The notes under the pieces were generated by a model. It was given only the letters and a program-made list of their open reading frames with translations. It searched no databases and had not been told where the DNA came from. DNA of 64,000 nucleotides from Mycolicibacterium madagascariense (GTDB taxonomy: Bacteria > Actinomycetota > Actinomycetes > Mycobacteriales > Mycobacteriaceae): contig NZ_AP022610.1 of the NCBI RefSeq assembly GCF_010729665.1, positions 5,518,001-5,582,000 on the forward strand, read 5' to 3'. Shown piece after piece: positions 1-10,709 of the stretch (position 1 is its first letter; every line of letters begins with the position of its first letter). Made by a program: the position numbers and the translations under genes.

Positions 1-358
<358 letters not shown>

Positions 359-362
<4 letters not shown>

Positions 363-844
363 ATGGCCTCCAAACGCTGCAGCACCTCGGCGAGCACCTC
401 TCGTCCTGGACCCGGTTCCCCGGCACCGGTGGGCGAAACGTCGTCCGGGTCGACCCACTGCCACAGCCGCTCCCCGAACAGCGCGAGTGCGGTGGCGTGA
501 AAGACCCTCGGATCCTTGCCCTTTCGTCGTCCGGTCGCGAGCTCGAACTGCCGCGCCAGCATGGGCCGCAGATACTTGTCCCAGTCCGATCGGGTCGAGT
601 CCGCACGGGCGATCAGGATCTCGGTCTTCGACAGCCACCGTCGCAGCGACTCGGCCGGGTCACGGGCGCGGGAGTCGTCGATCGACGACGCGGCCGCGCG
701 CACCAGGAACCAGCGCGCGACGAGCAGGACGGTCGCCGCCGCGACCGCTCCCAGCCACAGCGCGACGCGGCGGTCGGGGTTCGCCAGCGCCAGCAGCTGA
801 CAGCCGAGCACGGCAACGATGGCGACGATGGCGAGCTTCTTCAC
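359..844 (-). CDS. Small membrane protein between DUF4129 and MoxR genes
   Basis: A 161-aa protein with two N-terminal hydrophobic segments (about residues 4-20 and 29-48) and a soluble C-terminal part rich in charged residues. I recognise no enzyme motif. It starts at GTG 842-844, overlapping the DUF4129 gene's stop as GTGA, and its own stop overlaps the moxR start as ATGA, so it is the middle gene of a tightly coupled trio. A membrane protein between DUF4129 and MoxR genes is a common arrangement in actinobacteria. I infer that it belongs to the same membrane-associated MoxR system; no direct function is evident. Confidence 0.85.
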
Positions 845-1803
845 GTCCGGCTCCTCAGCTCGTCGAGCACCTGGGTGAGGACCGCGACCGCTTCGTCACG
901 GTGCCCCTCGTTCATCACGTGCGGACTGAACCGCGCCTCGTCGAACAGCTCGACGAGCTGGGTGGCGCTGTCCGGTGCGAGGGCCTGGTGCTCGACGGCG
1001 CGGGCCAGCACCTCCGACGCGGTGTCGAAGTCGCGCGGGGCCGCGTCGGGCAGCAGCGCCAGTTGGCGTTCCATGGCGGCGTAGCACGCGATGATCGCCT
1101 TGCGCGGCTCGCGGCTGGGATCCTCGACCTCGGCGAGACCGACCTCCGCCGCACGCACGAGGGACTCCGAGCCCGTCTCCACGCGCGGTGCGGCGTCGTC
1201 GGCGGGCGCGCCGAGCGGCGACCCCTGGGTCCGACGGCGGCGGCTCGACCCGACGACGGTGCCGACCACGATGACGCCGAGGAAGACCACCGTCGCGCCG
1301 AAGAAGTAGCCGAGCAGGTTCGCATGGGACGGTTCCGCCTGCGGCGCGGGCGGGGGCGGCGCTGCCGGGGGGCTGGCCGGGCTCGTCGCCGTGGGCGCGG
1401 CCGGAACGGGACCGCTCGACGGCGAGGACGGTCCGCCGGCCAGCTTGCCGAGCAGCATCGTCAGCAGCAGCCAGCCGAGGATCAGCGCGAAGGCGATCAG
1501 CGCGACCCGCCACGTCGGTCGGCCACCACCGGCTTCGCGCAGCCAGTCCGACGCGCCCGCCGGACGGGGCGGGGCTGACGTGCGGTGGCGTAGGCGGGCG
1601 ATCACGGCCACGGCGATGACGGCCACCGCACCGACGAGCAGAACGACCACGACGGCGAGCGCGACGGGGTGCTGGCCCGGTTGCGTGCGCTGGGGCGGCT
1701 CGGCACCGGGGACGTATCCGCGCAGCGCGACCGTGGCCACGACCAGCAGCGCGACCACGACGGTCACGGGAGCGATGCTGCGTGTCCTCCCCCGAGGCTG
1801 CAC
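841..1803 (-). CDS. DUF4129 domain membrane protein
   Basis: A 320-aa protein with an N-terminal membrane segment (residues 12-30), a second at about 47-69, a third at about 98-118, a Pro/Ala-rich linker, a fourth membrane segment near 165-185, and a C-terminal cytosolic domain. That domain has the DUF4129 pattern (AIIACYAAMERQL, then PRDFDTASEVLARA, then LVELFDEARFSPH). DUF4129 proteins are typically encoded with MoxR and DUF58 genes, as here; their biochemical role is not settled. The start is GTG at 1801-1803. It is the first visible gene of this minus-strand operon. The downstream overlap is 4 nt. Confidence 0.88.
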   Translation of the reverse strand: MQPRGRTRSIAPVTVVVALLVVATVALRGYVPGAEPPQRTQPGQHPVALAVVVVLLVGAVAVIAVAVIARLRHRTSAPPRPAGASDWLREAGGGRPTWRVALIAFALILGWLLLTMLLGKLAGGPSSPSSGPVPAAPTATSPASPPAAPPPPAPQAEPSHANLLGYFFGATVVFLGVIVVGTVVGSSRRRRTQGSPLGAPADDAAPRVETGSESLVRAAEVGLAEVEDPSREPRKAIIACYAAMERQLALLPDAAPRDFDTASEVLARAVEHQALAPDSATQLVELFDEARFSPHVMNEGHRDEAVAVLTQVLDELRSRT

Positions 1804-1830
1804 GTGGCCGACGCTACGCGCCCCGACGGG

Positions 1831-2538
1831 TCAGGCGAGGTGTTGGGCGAAGAACGTCATAATGCGGTGCCAGGCGTCCTCGGCCTCGGGTTCGGAGTAG
1901 GCCAGTCCCGCGATGCCCTCGACCAGCCGCAGCGGCCCCGGCATCCCGAAGTCGTTCATGAACGAATGGCCGACGCCGGGGTACTCCTTGACGTCGTGCG
2001 GCACCCCGCCCTCGGTCAGCACCCGCTCGACCCGATCCGCGGCACCGCGCAGCATCCAGTCCCTGCCGCCGTAGCTCGCGACCACCGGGCACGCGTGCCG
2101 CAGCGGTTCGTAGAGCGAATCGTCGTTCAGCACACCGTAATTCGGGGCGACCGCGTCGAAGGACCCGCGCGGGGCGAGCAGCAGGCAGAAGCCCCCGCCC
2201 ATGCAGAACCCGACCGCGCCGACCTTGCCGGTGCACCGCGGATCGGCGACGAGGTGGTCGCGCGCCGCGACGAGGTCGTTGACGGCGACGCCCGCGCCGG
2301 TCGACAGTGCGCGCAGGGTGCTGACGACGCACTTCGGCCGGAAGCCCCGGCGGAACAGTGCCGGGGTCAGCGCCAGATAGCCTGCCGACGCCAGGCGGTC
2401 GGTGATCCGCCTGACGTCGCCCGTCAGCCCGAGAGCATCGTGGACCACGACGACGCCGGGCCACGGCCCATCGCCGTCGGGCACCGCGAGATAGCCGGGC
2501 AGCGGTCCGGCTGGGGCGGGAAAGGTGATGTCGGACAT
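1831..2538 (-). CDS. Dienelactone hydrolase family protein
   Basis: A 235-aa alpha/beta-hydrolase of the dienelactone hydrolase family. The Cys-Asp-His triad is visible: Cys112 in GFCMGGG, Asp160 in YGGRDWM and His191 in GVGHSF. The family hydrolyses dienelactones or related carboxyl esters, but the actual substrate here is unknown. The ATG at 2536-2538 gives a normal family length; a longer reading upstream runs into the O-methyltransferase gene and is unlikely. It follows that gene by 2 nt on the same strand, so the two are probably co-transcribed. It occupies the position next to the Rv0187-like methyltransferase. Confidence 0.92.
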   Translation of the reverse strand: MSDITFPAPAGPLPGYLAVPDGDGPWPGVVVVHDALGLTGDVRRITDRLASAGYLALTPALFRRGFRPKCVVSTLRALSTGAGVAVNDLVAARDHLVADPRCTGKVGAVGFCMGGGFCLLLAPRGSFDAVAPNYGVLNDDSLYEPLRHACPVVASYGGRDWMLRGAADRVERVLTEGGVPHDVKEYPGVGHSFMNDFGMPGPLRLVEGIAGLAYSEPEAEDAWHRIMTFFAQHLA

Positions 2539-2540
2539 GG

Positions 2541-3233
2541 CTATTCGGCTCCCACCACGGCTACCGCGAAACCGTCCCAGCCCTTGGTGCCGACCGTTTG
2601 GATCGCGGCGGTCTCCAGTCGCGGATGGGCGCCCATCATCGCGAACATCTCCTTGACCGCGGTCGCCTGCTCGTCGTCGGGCGCCGGGTCGAGCACGCGG
2701 CCCATCCTCGCGATGTTGTCGACGACGACGACCGCGCCGGGCGTCGCGAGCCGCACCGCCCATTCGACGTAGCTCGAGTTGTTCTCCTTGTCGGCGTCGA
2801 CGAAGAAGAAGTCGAAGCGGTCCCCGCGGTCGGCGAGCACCGGAAGCGAGTCCAGCGCCGCGCCGACCACGATCTCCACCCGATCGCCGACGCCGGCCCG
2901 GTCGAGGTTCGCCCTGGCGACGTCCGCATGCGCCTGCGCGAACTCCAGCGTGACCACGCGACCCGCGGGTCCGACCCCGCGCGCCAGGGCGATCGTGCTG
3001 TACCCAGCCAGCGTGCCGATCTCGAGGACCCTGGTGGCGCGGGTGCTCCTGGCCAGCAGCGTCAGCAGTTTGGCGTGCTGCGCGGACACCTCGATCTGCG
3101 GCATCCCGGCGGCGACGGCCGACTCGCGGGCGGCGGTCAGCGCGGCGTCCTCGGTGTGCAGCAGCCGGGTGAACATGTCGTCGAGGGCACGGGGATCGGG
3201 CTCGGCCATGGACTCCACGGTAACGCCGCTCAC
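2541..3233 (-). CDS. SAM-dependent O-methyltransferase (Rv0187/COMT family)
   Basis: A protein of about 230 aa of the cation-dependent O-methyltransferase family, similar to M. tuberculosis Rv0187. The SAM-binding motif VLEIGTLAGYSTIALARG and the metal-binding acidic motif FFFVDADKENN are present, and the C-terminal TVGTKGWDGFAVAVV is family-typical. It methylates an unidentified catechol-like hydroxyl. I chose GTG at 3231-3233 because it overlaps the upstream stop as GTGA and has GGAAGG six bases before it. An in-frame ATG at 3207-3209 eight codons later is the alternative. It sits between the TIGR04338 gene and the dienelactone hydrolase gene in one operon. Confidence 0.9.
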   Translation of the reverse strand: MSGVTVESMAEPDPRALDDMFTRLLHTEDAALTAARESAVAAGMPQIEVSAQHAKLLTLLARSTRATRVLEIGTLAGYSTIALARGVGPAGRVVTLEFAQAHADVARANLDRAGVGDRVEIVVGAALDSLPVLADRGDRFDFFFVDADKENNSSYVEWAVRLATPGAVVVVDNIARMGRVLDPAPDDEQATAVKEMFAMMGAHPRLETAAIQTVGTKGWDGFAVAVVGAE

Positions 3234-3718
3234 CTGACGCCTTCCTTCGCGTAGATCACCCGGAGCACGTGTCCGACCTCGGGACCCATCACCAGCTCGG
3301 CCAATTCGGTGAACGTCGCGACGAACTCCGTCCCGTGCGGCGGTTCGGCACGACACAGGTGGTGGGCGACCTCGTGCAGGACCACCAACTCGCGCAGCGC
3401 CCAGGTGTCCCCGCGGTCGGGCACGGCGATCGCCGCGACCTGCCCGTCGTACTCCCAGTGCGCGGCCGTGACACCGCGACGGCCGCGCACCGCCAGCGGA
3501 GGTGCGGTAGGCCAGCGCGTCCGCACCGACGGCAGCGCCAGCACGTCGTCGACGTAGCGCCGCACGGAGTCCACCGAACCGAACCGGGCCTCGGGCGGCA
3601 GCGTCAGCTGGGCGCCGAAGAACTCGACCGAACGACCGCGCTCGCCGGCGGCGTCGAACAGCGTCCGCACGAACTGCTCGGCGGCGTAGACCCGGGAGCG
3701 CTGAACGTCGCGCGGCAT
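3230..3718 (-). CDS. TIGR04338-family putative metallohydrolase
   Basis: A 162-aa protein with a zinc-protease-like HEVAHH motif (HExxH, in VVLHEVAHHLC) and a downstream EFVATFTELAELVMG helix that could supply a further ligand. It matches the actinobacterial TIGR04338 family (Rv0185-like), described as putative metallohydrolases of unknown substrate. It is encoded 6 bp after the DUF2786 gene, the usual partner of this family, and its stop overlaps the methyltransferase start. No signal peptide is seen, so it is probably cytoplasmic. Confidence 0.9.
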   Translation of the reverse strand: MPRDVQRSRVYAAEQFVRTLFDAAGERGRSVEFFGAQLTLPPEARFGSVDSVRRYVDDVLALPSVRTRWPTAPPLAVRGRRGVTAAHWEYDGQVAAIAVPDRGDTWALRELVVLHEVAHHLCRAEPPHGTEFVATFTELAELVMGPEVGHVLRVIYAKEGVR

Positions 3719-3724
3719 CGGCCG

Positions 3725-4474
3725 CTACCGGTTCAGGGGGCGGCGCGCACCCGTCAGCTCGGTGCTCGGCCCCAGCCGGGCCCGCCGCCCCGCCCGGTCC
3801 CCGGCCCGGCGAGCCGCCGACGAGTACCCCGCCGATGCGCTGGTGGCCCGCCACGTGCCGCGCGCCTTCGACGCCTCGCGGTAGAAGCTCTTCAGCTCGA
3901 CGTCCTTGTTGCGCAACGCAATCGCCGTACCCGGCTGCTGATCGCGCCCCGTCGTCGCGGCCGCCCTGGCCTCCTCGCGCGCCTCCGCCAGCCGCTGTCC
4001 GATGCGCGCTCCGAACGCCAGATGGAAGTTCAGCCGGGCCGTGATGGTGGGCGTCGGGCGGTGCTCACCGGTCGCGATGTACGCGTCCGAGGCCTTGACC
4101 ATCTGCACCACCAGGCTGGCGTACAGCGCGTGCGTCGCATCGATGTCCTCGGCGAACCCGTAGGCGTACACGAACGTCGAATTCGAGGCGACGTCGCACT
4201 TGACGTCGTTCGCGACGGCGATCGCCACGAACAGCTGCACGTAGGTCCGCAGGCCCTTGCTGCCTGCCTCGCCGATCGTGATGGTGCGCTGCACCGGCAC
4301 CTGCGCGGGGCTGCGCTCCTTGGAGTGCGCCCGCGCGACGGCCAGGTCGATCGACGTCGTGGTCGCCAACCGCTGGGCGGCCGACATGAACGCCTCGGCC
4401 TCGTGCGGGTTGTCGGTGTTCTCCGCCTGGCGCAGGAGGGCGGCGATGCGCGCCAACATCTTGTCGTCACTCAT
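3725..4474 (-). CDS. DUF2786 domain-containing protein
   Basis: A 249-aa protein whose N-terminus (LARIAALLRQAENTDNPHEA, then AFMSAAQRLAT) is the DUF2786 signature. The middle is a helical and mixed region with conserved NFHLAFGARIGQRL, and the C-terminal 60 residues are Arg/Ala-rich and basic. It corresponds to Rv0184 of M. tuberculosis by position and pairing with the TIGR04338 gene. The function of DUF2786 proteins is unknown; the basic tail hints at nucleic-acid contact, which is only an inference. The ATG start at 4472-4474 is well placed. The 88 bp between this start and the preceding gene's stop hold no recognisable gene. Confidence 0.9.
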   Translation of the reverse strand: MSDDKMLARIAALLRQAENTDNPHEAEAFMSAAQRLATTTSIDLAVARAHSKERSPAQVPVQRTITIGEAGSKGLRTYVQLFVAIAVANDVKCDVASNSTFVYAYGFAEDIDATHALYASLVVQMVKASDAYIATGEHRPTPTITARLNFHLAFGARIGQRLAEAREEARAAATTGRDQQPGTAIALRNKDVELKSFYREASKARGTWRATSASAGYSSAARRAGDRAGRRARLGPSTELTGARRPLNR

Positions 4475-4562
4475 GCGCGATCCCGCTCCGCTCGCTGGCC
4501 CTTCTCGCTCTCACTCATGGGCCCCACCCTAGGGAACCCCTCCGACTCCTTCCGGCCAGCAA

Positions 4563-6475
<1,913 letters not shown>

Positions 6476-6568
6476 CTAGCGGGCGGGCTGGGCGATCTCA
6501 GCGCCGAAGGCGCGCTGTTCGCCCTGTGGCCACCCGCTCGGCGCCCCCGCCCCGGAGGAGCGCGCGGA

Positions 6569-8410
6569 CTAGCCGCTCGGGGGGATCACCGGCAGCGTGA
6601 CGCTCGACGGATGCGCGGCGTCGTGCAGGATCGTCTGTGTCGCAACGACACTGGCGGCACTCTGACCGAACGGCTCGCCGGTGTTCGGGTTCGGGGCGAA
6701 CTGTGGATAGTCGCTGCTGGAGATCTCCACCCGGATGCGGTCACCGGCGCGGTACAGATAACTGGTCGGCCAGACGTCGATCCGGTACGCGGTCGGCTGG
6801 GTCGGCGACGGGGAGCCGCGGTAGGACGTCCGCACGATGCCGTCGTTCAGGTTGACGACCTCGCCATCGGGCTTGACGACGGCCACCTTCGCGGTGAAGT
6901 CGGTATCGGGAGCCGACGATCGAGCCCACAGGTCCACCGTCGTGGATCCGGTTACCTCGGTGTCGTGCGGCAGCGGGTCACTGGTGTAGACGAGGACGTC
7001 GGAACGCTGCTCGACGGGGGTCTGGTCGTAGGGCCCCTGTGGTCCGGTCAGCGCGCCGCAGCAGGAGTGCCCGCCGAGGCTGGGCGCGGGGAATCGCGGG
7101 TCGTAGGTGTACCCGTCGGGGGCGTCCGCCGCGGGCGGGGCGGCGGTGTCCAACCGGCCCTTGCGGTCGGCGATGCCGCCGGGGCCCGAGAGGTAGTACG
7201 TCGTCGGGCGGGTTCCCGGCAGCGGCCAGCCCGACGCGGTCTTCCACTGGTTGGCGCCCATCAGGAAGTAGTCGACCCGCGGCGCACCGGTGGCGACGCC
7301 GTTGTCCCTCCCCTTGAGGAAGTGGTCGTACCAGTCGAGCATCAGCTCGTTGATGGGGCTGTTCGCGACCGGGCCGATCGCCTTGAGCTGCGGGGCGGGC
7401 GTCGACTCCGGCCGACCCCAGTCGACGTGATCCCACGGCCCGATGATCAACCGCTGGTTGGCGCGGGCCGTGGCGTTCGCGGCGTGGGCCACCATGCCGG
7501 CGAAGTTCTCGACGCCGCCGGCCAGGAACGCGTCATACCAGCCTTCGAAGTGCATCACGGGCACCGTCACCTTGGGGTAGCGGTCGCGGATGCTGAACTG
7601 CTTCCAGAAGTCGTCGCGCGTCGAGTGGCGGATCCAGTCGAAGTACCAGGGCGCCACCGCCGGATCGTTCGGCTGCAGGGGCGGGAGGTCCTTGAACGGG
7701 CGGTAGTTCAGCCACCGCGTGGGATCGGCTGTCGCAGCGGCCAATTCGTGCACCGTCGCGGCGTCGTTGCGGTTCTTCGCCGCGGTCGTGGCGATCGTCT
7801 CCATGGCCCACGGCAGGACGAACGCCAGCCGGAACTCACCACCCTCGTAGGTCCAGCCGTCGTAGTAGTCCGACGCCGTGTTCGCCGGCACGATGGTGAC
7901 CAGGTGGGGTGGCGCGGTGACGGCGGCCAGCCACTGCGTCGCACCGACGTAGGACGAGCCGTACATCCCGACCTTGCCGTCGGACCCCGGCAGCGCCGCC
8001 GCCCACTCGACGGAGTCGTAGCCGTCGGCCTGGTCGTGGGTGAACTCGCTGAACGTCCCGCCGGACGCGCCCTGACCGCGGATGTCCTGCACGACGACGA
8101 GGTAGCAGTGCGAGGCGAACCAGTCCGGCGGCTGATATCGGTCACCGGCCTGGGCGCCGTCCTTGCCGTACTGGGTGCGCATGAGGATCACCGGCACCGC
8201 TTCGGAGGTCTTCGGCCGGTAGACGTCGGCCCGCAGGACCGTGCCGTCGCGCATGGTGGCGGGGACGTCGGTCTGCTTGGCGACCGGGCACGGGCCGCGG
8301 CCGGGGTCCGGTGGCCAGGGTCGGGCCGCGGTGTTCGTCGACGAGCAGGCGCCGGCGACGAGAGCGACGGCCAGCACCCACGCGGCGATCCGGACCGTAG
8401 GCGCGCGCAC
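6569..8410 (-). CDS. CocE/NonD-family hydrolase, secreted lipoprotein
   Basis: A 613-aa protein with an export signal and lipobox-like AGAC (Cys22). The X-Pro dipeptidyl-peptidase S15 / CocE catalytic domain has its nucleophile Ser153 in YGSSYVGATQW. A C-terminal jelly-roll domain (TEVTGSTTVDLWARSS, then TDFTAKVAVVKPDG, then RIEISSSDYPQFAPN) is typical of the family. Members hydrolyse acyl esters or amides; the substrate here is unknown. The GTG start at 8408-8410 gives a complete signal peptide. It is transcribed away from the membrane-protein gene at 8527, leaving a 116 bp shared upstream region. Confidence 0.92.
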   Translation of the reverse strand: MRAPTVRIAAWVLAVALVAGACSSTNTAARPWPPDPGRGPCPVAKQTDVPATMRDGTVLRADVYRPKTSEAVPVILMRTQYGKDGAQAGDRYQPPDWFASHCYLVVVQDIRGQGASGGTFSEFTHDQADGYDSVEWAAALPGSDGKVGMYGSSYVGATQWLAAVTAPPHLVTIVPANTASDYYDGWTYEGGEFRLAFVLPWAMETIATTAAKNRNDAATVHELAAATADPTRWLNYRPFKDLPPLQPNDPAVAPWYFDWIRHSTRDDFWKQFSIRDRYPKVTVPVMHFEGWYDAFLAGGVENFAGMVAHAANATARANQRLIIGPWDHVDWGRPESTPAPQLKAIGPVANSPINELMLDWYDHFLKGRDNGVATGAPRVDYFLMGANQWKTASGWPLPGTRPTTYYLSGPGGIADRKGRLDTAAPPAADAPDGYTYDPRFPAPSLGGHSCCGALTGPQGPYDQTPVEQRSDVLVYTSDPLPHDTEVTGSTTVDLWARSSAPDTDFTAKVAVVKPDGEVVNLNDGIVRTSYRGSPSPTQPTAYRIDVWPTSYLYRAGDRIRVEISSSDYPQFAPNPNTGEPFGQSAASVVATQTILHDAAHPSSVTLPVIPPSG

Positions 8411-8526
8411 CCGTTCACGCTAACCCCACGGCGCCCGCCGACCGTCGGGCACGGCCACCCGCCGAAGCTGGGAACGTGCTGGCAAAGCCTGCACCCCGCT
8501 AAGGTCGGAGCAATCGCACTGATGGG

Positions 8527-9387
8527 ATGGACGCCTTGGAGCCTCGAATCGCGGCTCACCCTCGGGTGCGCGAGGCCCTGCGCAGCGCCGTCCGCGCGTC
8601 GGCTCCCCGTCCCGCCGCGGCCATCCGAGCCGCCGGGGACTTCAATCAAAGCCTTTGGGCCGCAGTGCTTTCCGAGATCCGCTGGGCGTTCACCCCGCCG
8701 CGCACGTGGCTGCTCGGCGTGGTGGCCAACCTGTTCCTGGCCGCCGCCTGGCTGGTCGTCCAACCGCTGACCGTCCATGGCCGCCACCAGGATTGGGTCG
8801 TCCTGGTCGGCACCTACTTCTCGTCGTTCATCCTGGCCGACGTCACCACGACGAACCTGCTCGGCGCCGATCACTACCGCGTGCTGCAGGCCATCGCCGA
8901 CGGCACGTCGATGGGCCGCATCCTGCTCGTCAAGAACCTGACCCTGCTGGTGCTCGTCGGCCTGCCGACCCTGGTGGCGGCGGTCGGCATGACACTGTGG
9001 TTCGAGAAGGTCTCGCGCCTGACCTACACGATCCCCAACGTCGCGGTGCCGATCGTGTCCTGGATCGGCGTCGGCAACCTCGTCTCGGTGCTGCTCCCGG
9101 TCAGCGCCGAACCGATGGTGCGCCGCTGGCGCCAGCGCGGCGACCGACGCCGCATCGCCGGCTGGCTCTCGGCGCTCGTCCTGCCGTACGCGCTGTACTA
9201 CGTCGCCGATCCGATGGACGGCGTCGGGCACCGCGTCCTCTGGCGGCAGGCGCCCTCGTTGGTCGGCCGGGTGCTCGGCCGCGAATCGAAGAGCTTCGTG
9301 CACCTCGGGATCGCGCTCGGGGTGTGGCTCGGCTGTACCGTCCTGGCGCTGCTGTGGGTGCGCCGCCGCGGTCTGCGGATGGGTTGA
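8527..9387 (+). CDS. Multi-pass membrane protein of unknown function
   Basis: A 286-aa protein with about six predicted membrane segments (near residues 58-78, 88-105, 131-156, 165-190, 210-230 and 262-283). The order resembles the permease half of ABC-2 exporters (FILADVTTTNLL, then GRILLVKNLTLLVLVGLPTL, then VGNLVSVLLP), but no ATPase gene is adjacent, so that similarity is only an inference. The start ATG at 8527 is preceded by a short cytoplasmic helix. It is convergent with the SDR gene, the ends being 4 bp apart. Confidence 0.82.
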   Translation: MDALEPRIAAHPRVREALRSAVRASAPRPAAAIRAAGDFNQSLWAAVLSEIRWAFTPPRTWLLGVVANLFLAAAWLVVQPLTVHGRHQDWVVLVGTYFSSFILADVTTTNLLGADHYRVLQAIADGTSMGRILLVKNLTLLVLVGLPTLVAAVGMTLWFEKVSRLTYTIPNVAVPIVSWIGVGNLVSVLLPVSAEPMVRRWRQRGDRRRIAGWLSALVLPYALYYVADPMDGVGHRVLWRQAPSLVGRVLGRESKSFVHLGIALGVWLGCTVLALLWVRRRGLRMG

Positions 9388-9391
9388 GGCG

Positions 9392-10168
9392 CTACTTCGG
9401 TGGCATCCTGATGCCGCCGTCGACGCGGACGACCTCGGCGTTCATGTAGGAGTTGGTGATCAGCTCGAGGACCATCGAGGCCAACTCCGCCGGCTTGCCG
9501 AGGCGATGCGGGAACAGCACCGACTCCCCGAGCTTGGCCTTGAACGCCTCGGACGCCTCGCCCTCGCCGTAGATCGGGGTGTCGATCAGGCCCGGCGCCA
9601 CGGTGTTGACCCGGATGCCCACTGCGGACAGATCGCGGGCCACCGGCAGCGTCAGCCCGACGACGCCACCCTTGGACGACGAGTAGGCCGCCTGGCCGAT
9701 CTGACCGTCGAACGCCGCCACGCTCGTCATGTTGACGATGGCGCCGCGCTCGCCGGTGTCGGTGAACTCGTTGCGGCCCATCGCGGTCGCCGCCAGTCGG
9801 ATGCAGTCGAACGTGCCCACCAGGTTGATGGCGAGCACCTTCTTGTAGGCGTCGAGATCGTGCGCCGACGAGAACTCGCCGTCCTTGCCGATGGTGCGCT
9901 GTGCCCAGCCGATGCCCGCCGAGTTCACCAGTGCGCGCAGCGGACCGAGGTCGGCCGCCGTGTTGACGGCGTCCTCGATCTGGCCGGTGTTGGTGACGTC
10001 GACGCTGACGAACACGCCGCCGATCTCGTGGGCCAGTTCCTGACCACGTTCGGCGTTCAGGTCGGCGACGACGACGCGCGCGCCCCTGTCTGCCAGTTGA
10101 CGTGCGGTGGCCGCGCCGATACCCGACGCGCCACCGGTGACGATTGCGCTAGCTCCGTTGATGTCCAC
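9392..10168 (-). CDS. Short-chain dehydrogenase (3-hydroxyacyl-CoA dehydrogenase type 2-like)
   Basis: A 258-aa classical SDR. The cofactor motif TGGASGIG lies at residues 11-18, the NSAG motif near 82-85, and the catalytic Ser149, Tyr162 and Lys166 in YSSSK. The acidic residue after strand 2 (VVVADLN) predicts NAD(H). Overall sequence resembles human HSD17B10 and mycobacterial 3-hydroxy-2-methylbutyryl-CoA dehydrogenases (Rv1144-like), suggesting beta-oxidation of branched or short acyl-CoA. It lies 9 bp downstream of the MarR gene on the same strand, so it may be part of that regulon. Confidence 0.92.
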   Translation of the reverse strand: MDINGASAIVTGGASGIGAATARQLADRGARVVVADLNAERGQELAHEIGGVFVSVDVTNTGQIEDAVNTAADLGPLRALVNSAGIGWAQRTIGKDGEFSSAHDLDAYKKVLAINLVGTFDCIRLAATAMGRNEFTDTGERGAIVNMTSVAAFDGQIGQAAYSSSKGGVVGLTLPVARDLSAVGIRVNTVAPGLIDTPIYGEGEASEAFKAKLGESVLFPHRLGKPAELASMVLELITNSYMNAEVVRVDGGIRMPPK

Positions 10169-10177
10169 GGCGACAGA

Positions 10178-10630
10178 CTAAGCGTCGCCGGCAACGTCGC
10201 GCAGCCGCCCCAGCACCTGAGTCATCCAGCGCTCCAGAGCTCTGCGCTGAGTGGGGCCGACACCGGCGAACACGACGTCGCGCACCAGGGTGACGTGCCC
10301 CGGTGCCGCGGCCGCGAGCGCCGCCCGCCCCGCCGCCGTCAACGAGACGGTCGCGCCCCTGCGATCCTCACCGGCCCCCCGTTTGGCGATCAATTCTCTG
10401 GATTGCATCCGCCGCAGCTGATGCGAGAGCCGGCTCTGCTCCCAGCCCAGCCGCTCGCCGAGTTCGTTGACCCGGCAGGCATCCTGCTCGTCCAAGGCGA
10501 CCAGCACGTCGTAGTCGGCGAGTGACAGCCCGCAGTCGCGCTGCAGTTGCCGGTTCATCTCGGTCTGCAGCGCCGCGCTCATCGAGAGGTACGTGCGCCA
10601 TACGCGTTGTTCGTCGTCCGACAGCCACAT
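10178..10630 (-). CDS. MarR-family transcriptional regulator
   Basis: A 150-aa winged-helix regulator. The recognition region (RVNELGERLGWEQSRLSHQLRRM) and the beta-wing (GEDRRGATVSLTAAGRAAL) fit the MarR family, flanked by dimerisation helices. MarR proteins are dimeric repressors that bind palindromes near their own promoters and respond to aromatic or lipophilic ligands. It is divergent from the pirin gene with a 79 bp spacer holding an imperfect palindrome at 10640-10664, and it precedes the SDR gene. I infer control of both units. Confidence 0.93.
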   Translation of the reverse strand: MWLSDDEQRVWRTYLSMSAALQTEMNRQLQRDCGLSLADYDVLVALDEQDACRVNELGERLGWEQSRLSHQLRRMQSRELIAKRGAGEDRRGATVSLTAAGRAALAAAAPGHVTLVRDVVFAGVGPTQRRALERWMTQVLGRLRDVAGDA

Positions 10631-10639
10631 GGAATATAT

Positions 10640-10664
10640 GACACATCATCTAAGTTGTCGTGTC
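10640..10664. promoter_or_regulatory. Imperfect palindrome, candidate MarR operator
   Basis: The 25-bp sequence begins GACAC and ends GTGTC with further symmetric matches inside. It lies in the spacer between the divergent marR and pirin genes, only 10 bp from the MarR start codon. This placement and symmetry fit a MarR autoregulatory operator. It is an inference from symmetry alone. Confidence 0.4.
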
Positions 10665-10709
10665 CAGCGGCAGCCACCTAGGCTGTCGGACATTCCTCGA
10701 GGAGCTCCC

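Noticed and set aside
2541..3854. Extended O-methyltransferase frame of 437 codons
   Set aside because: The extra N-terminal part is the shadow of the TIGR04338 gene, whose HEVAHH motif and start are clear.
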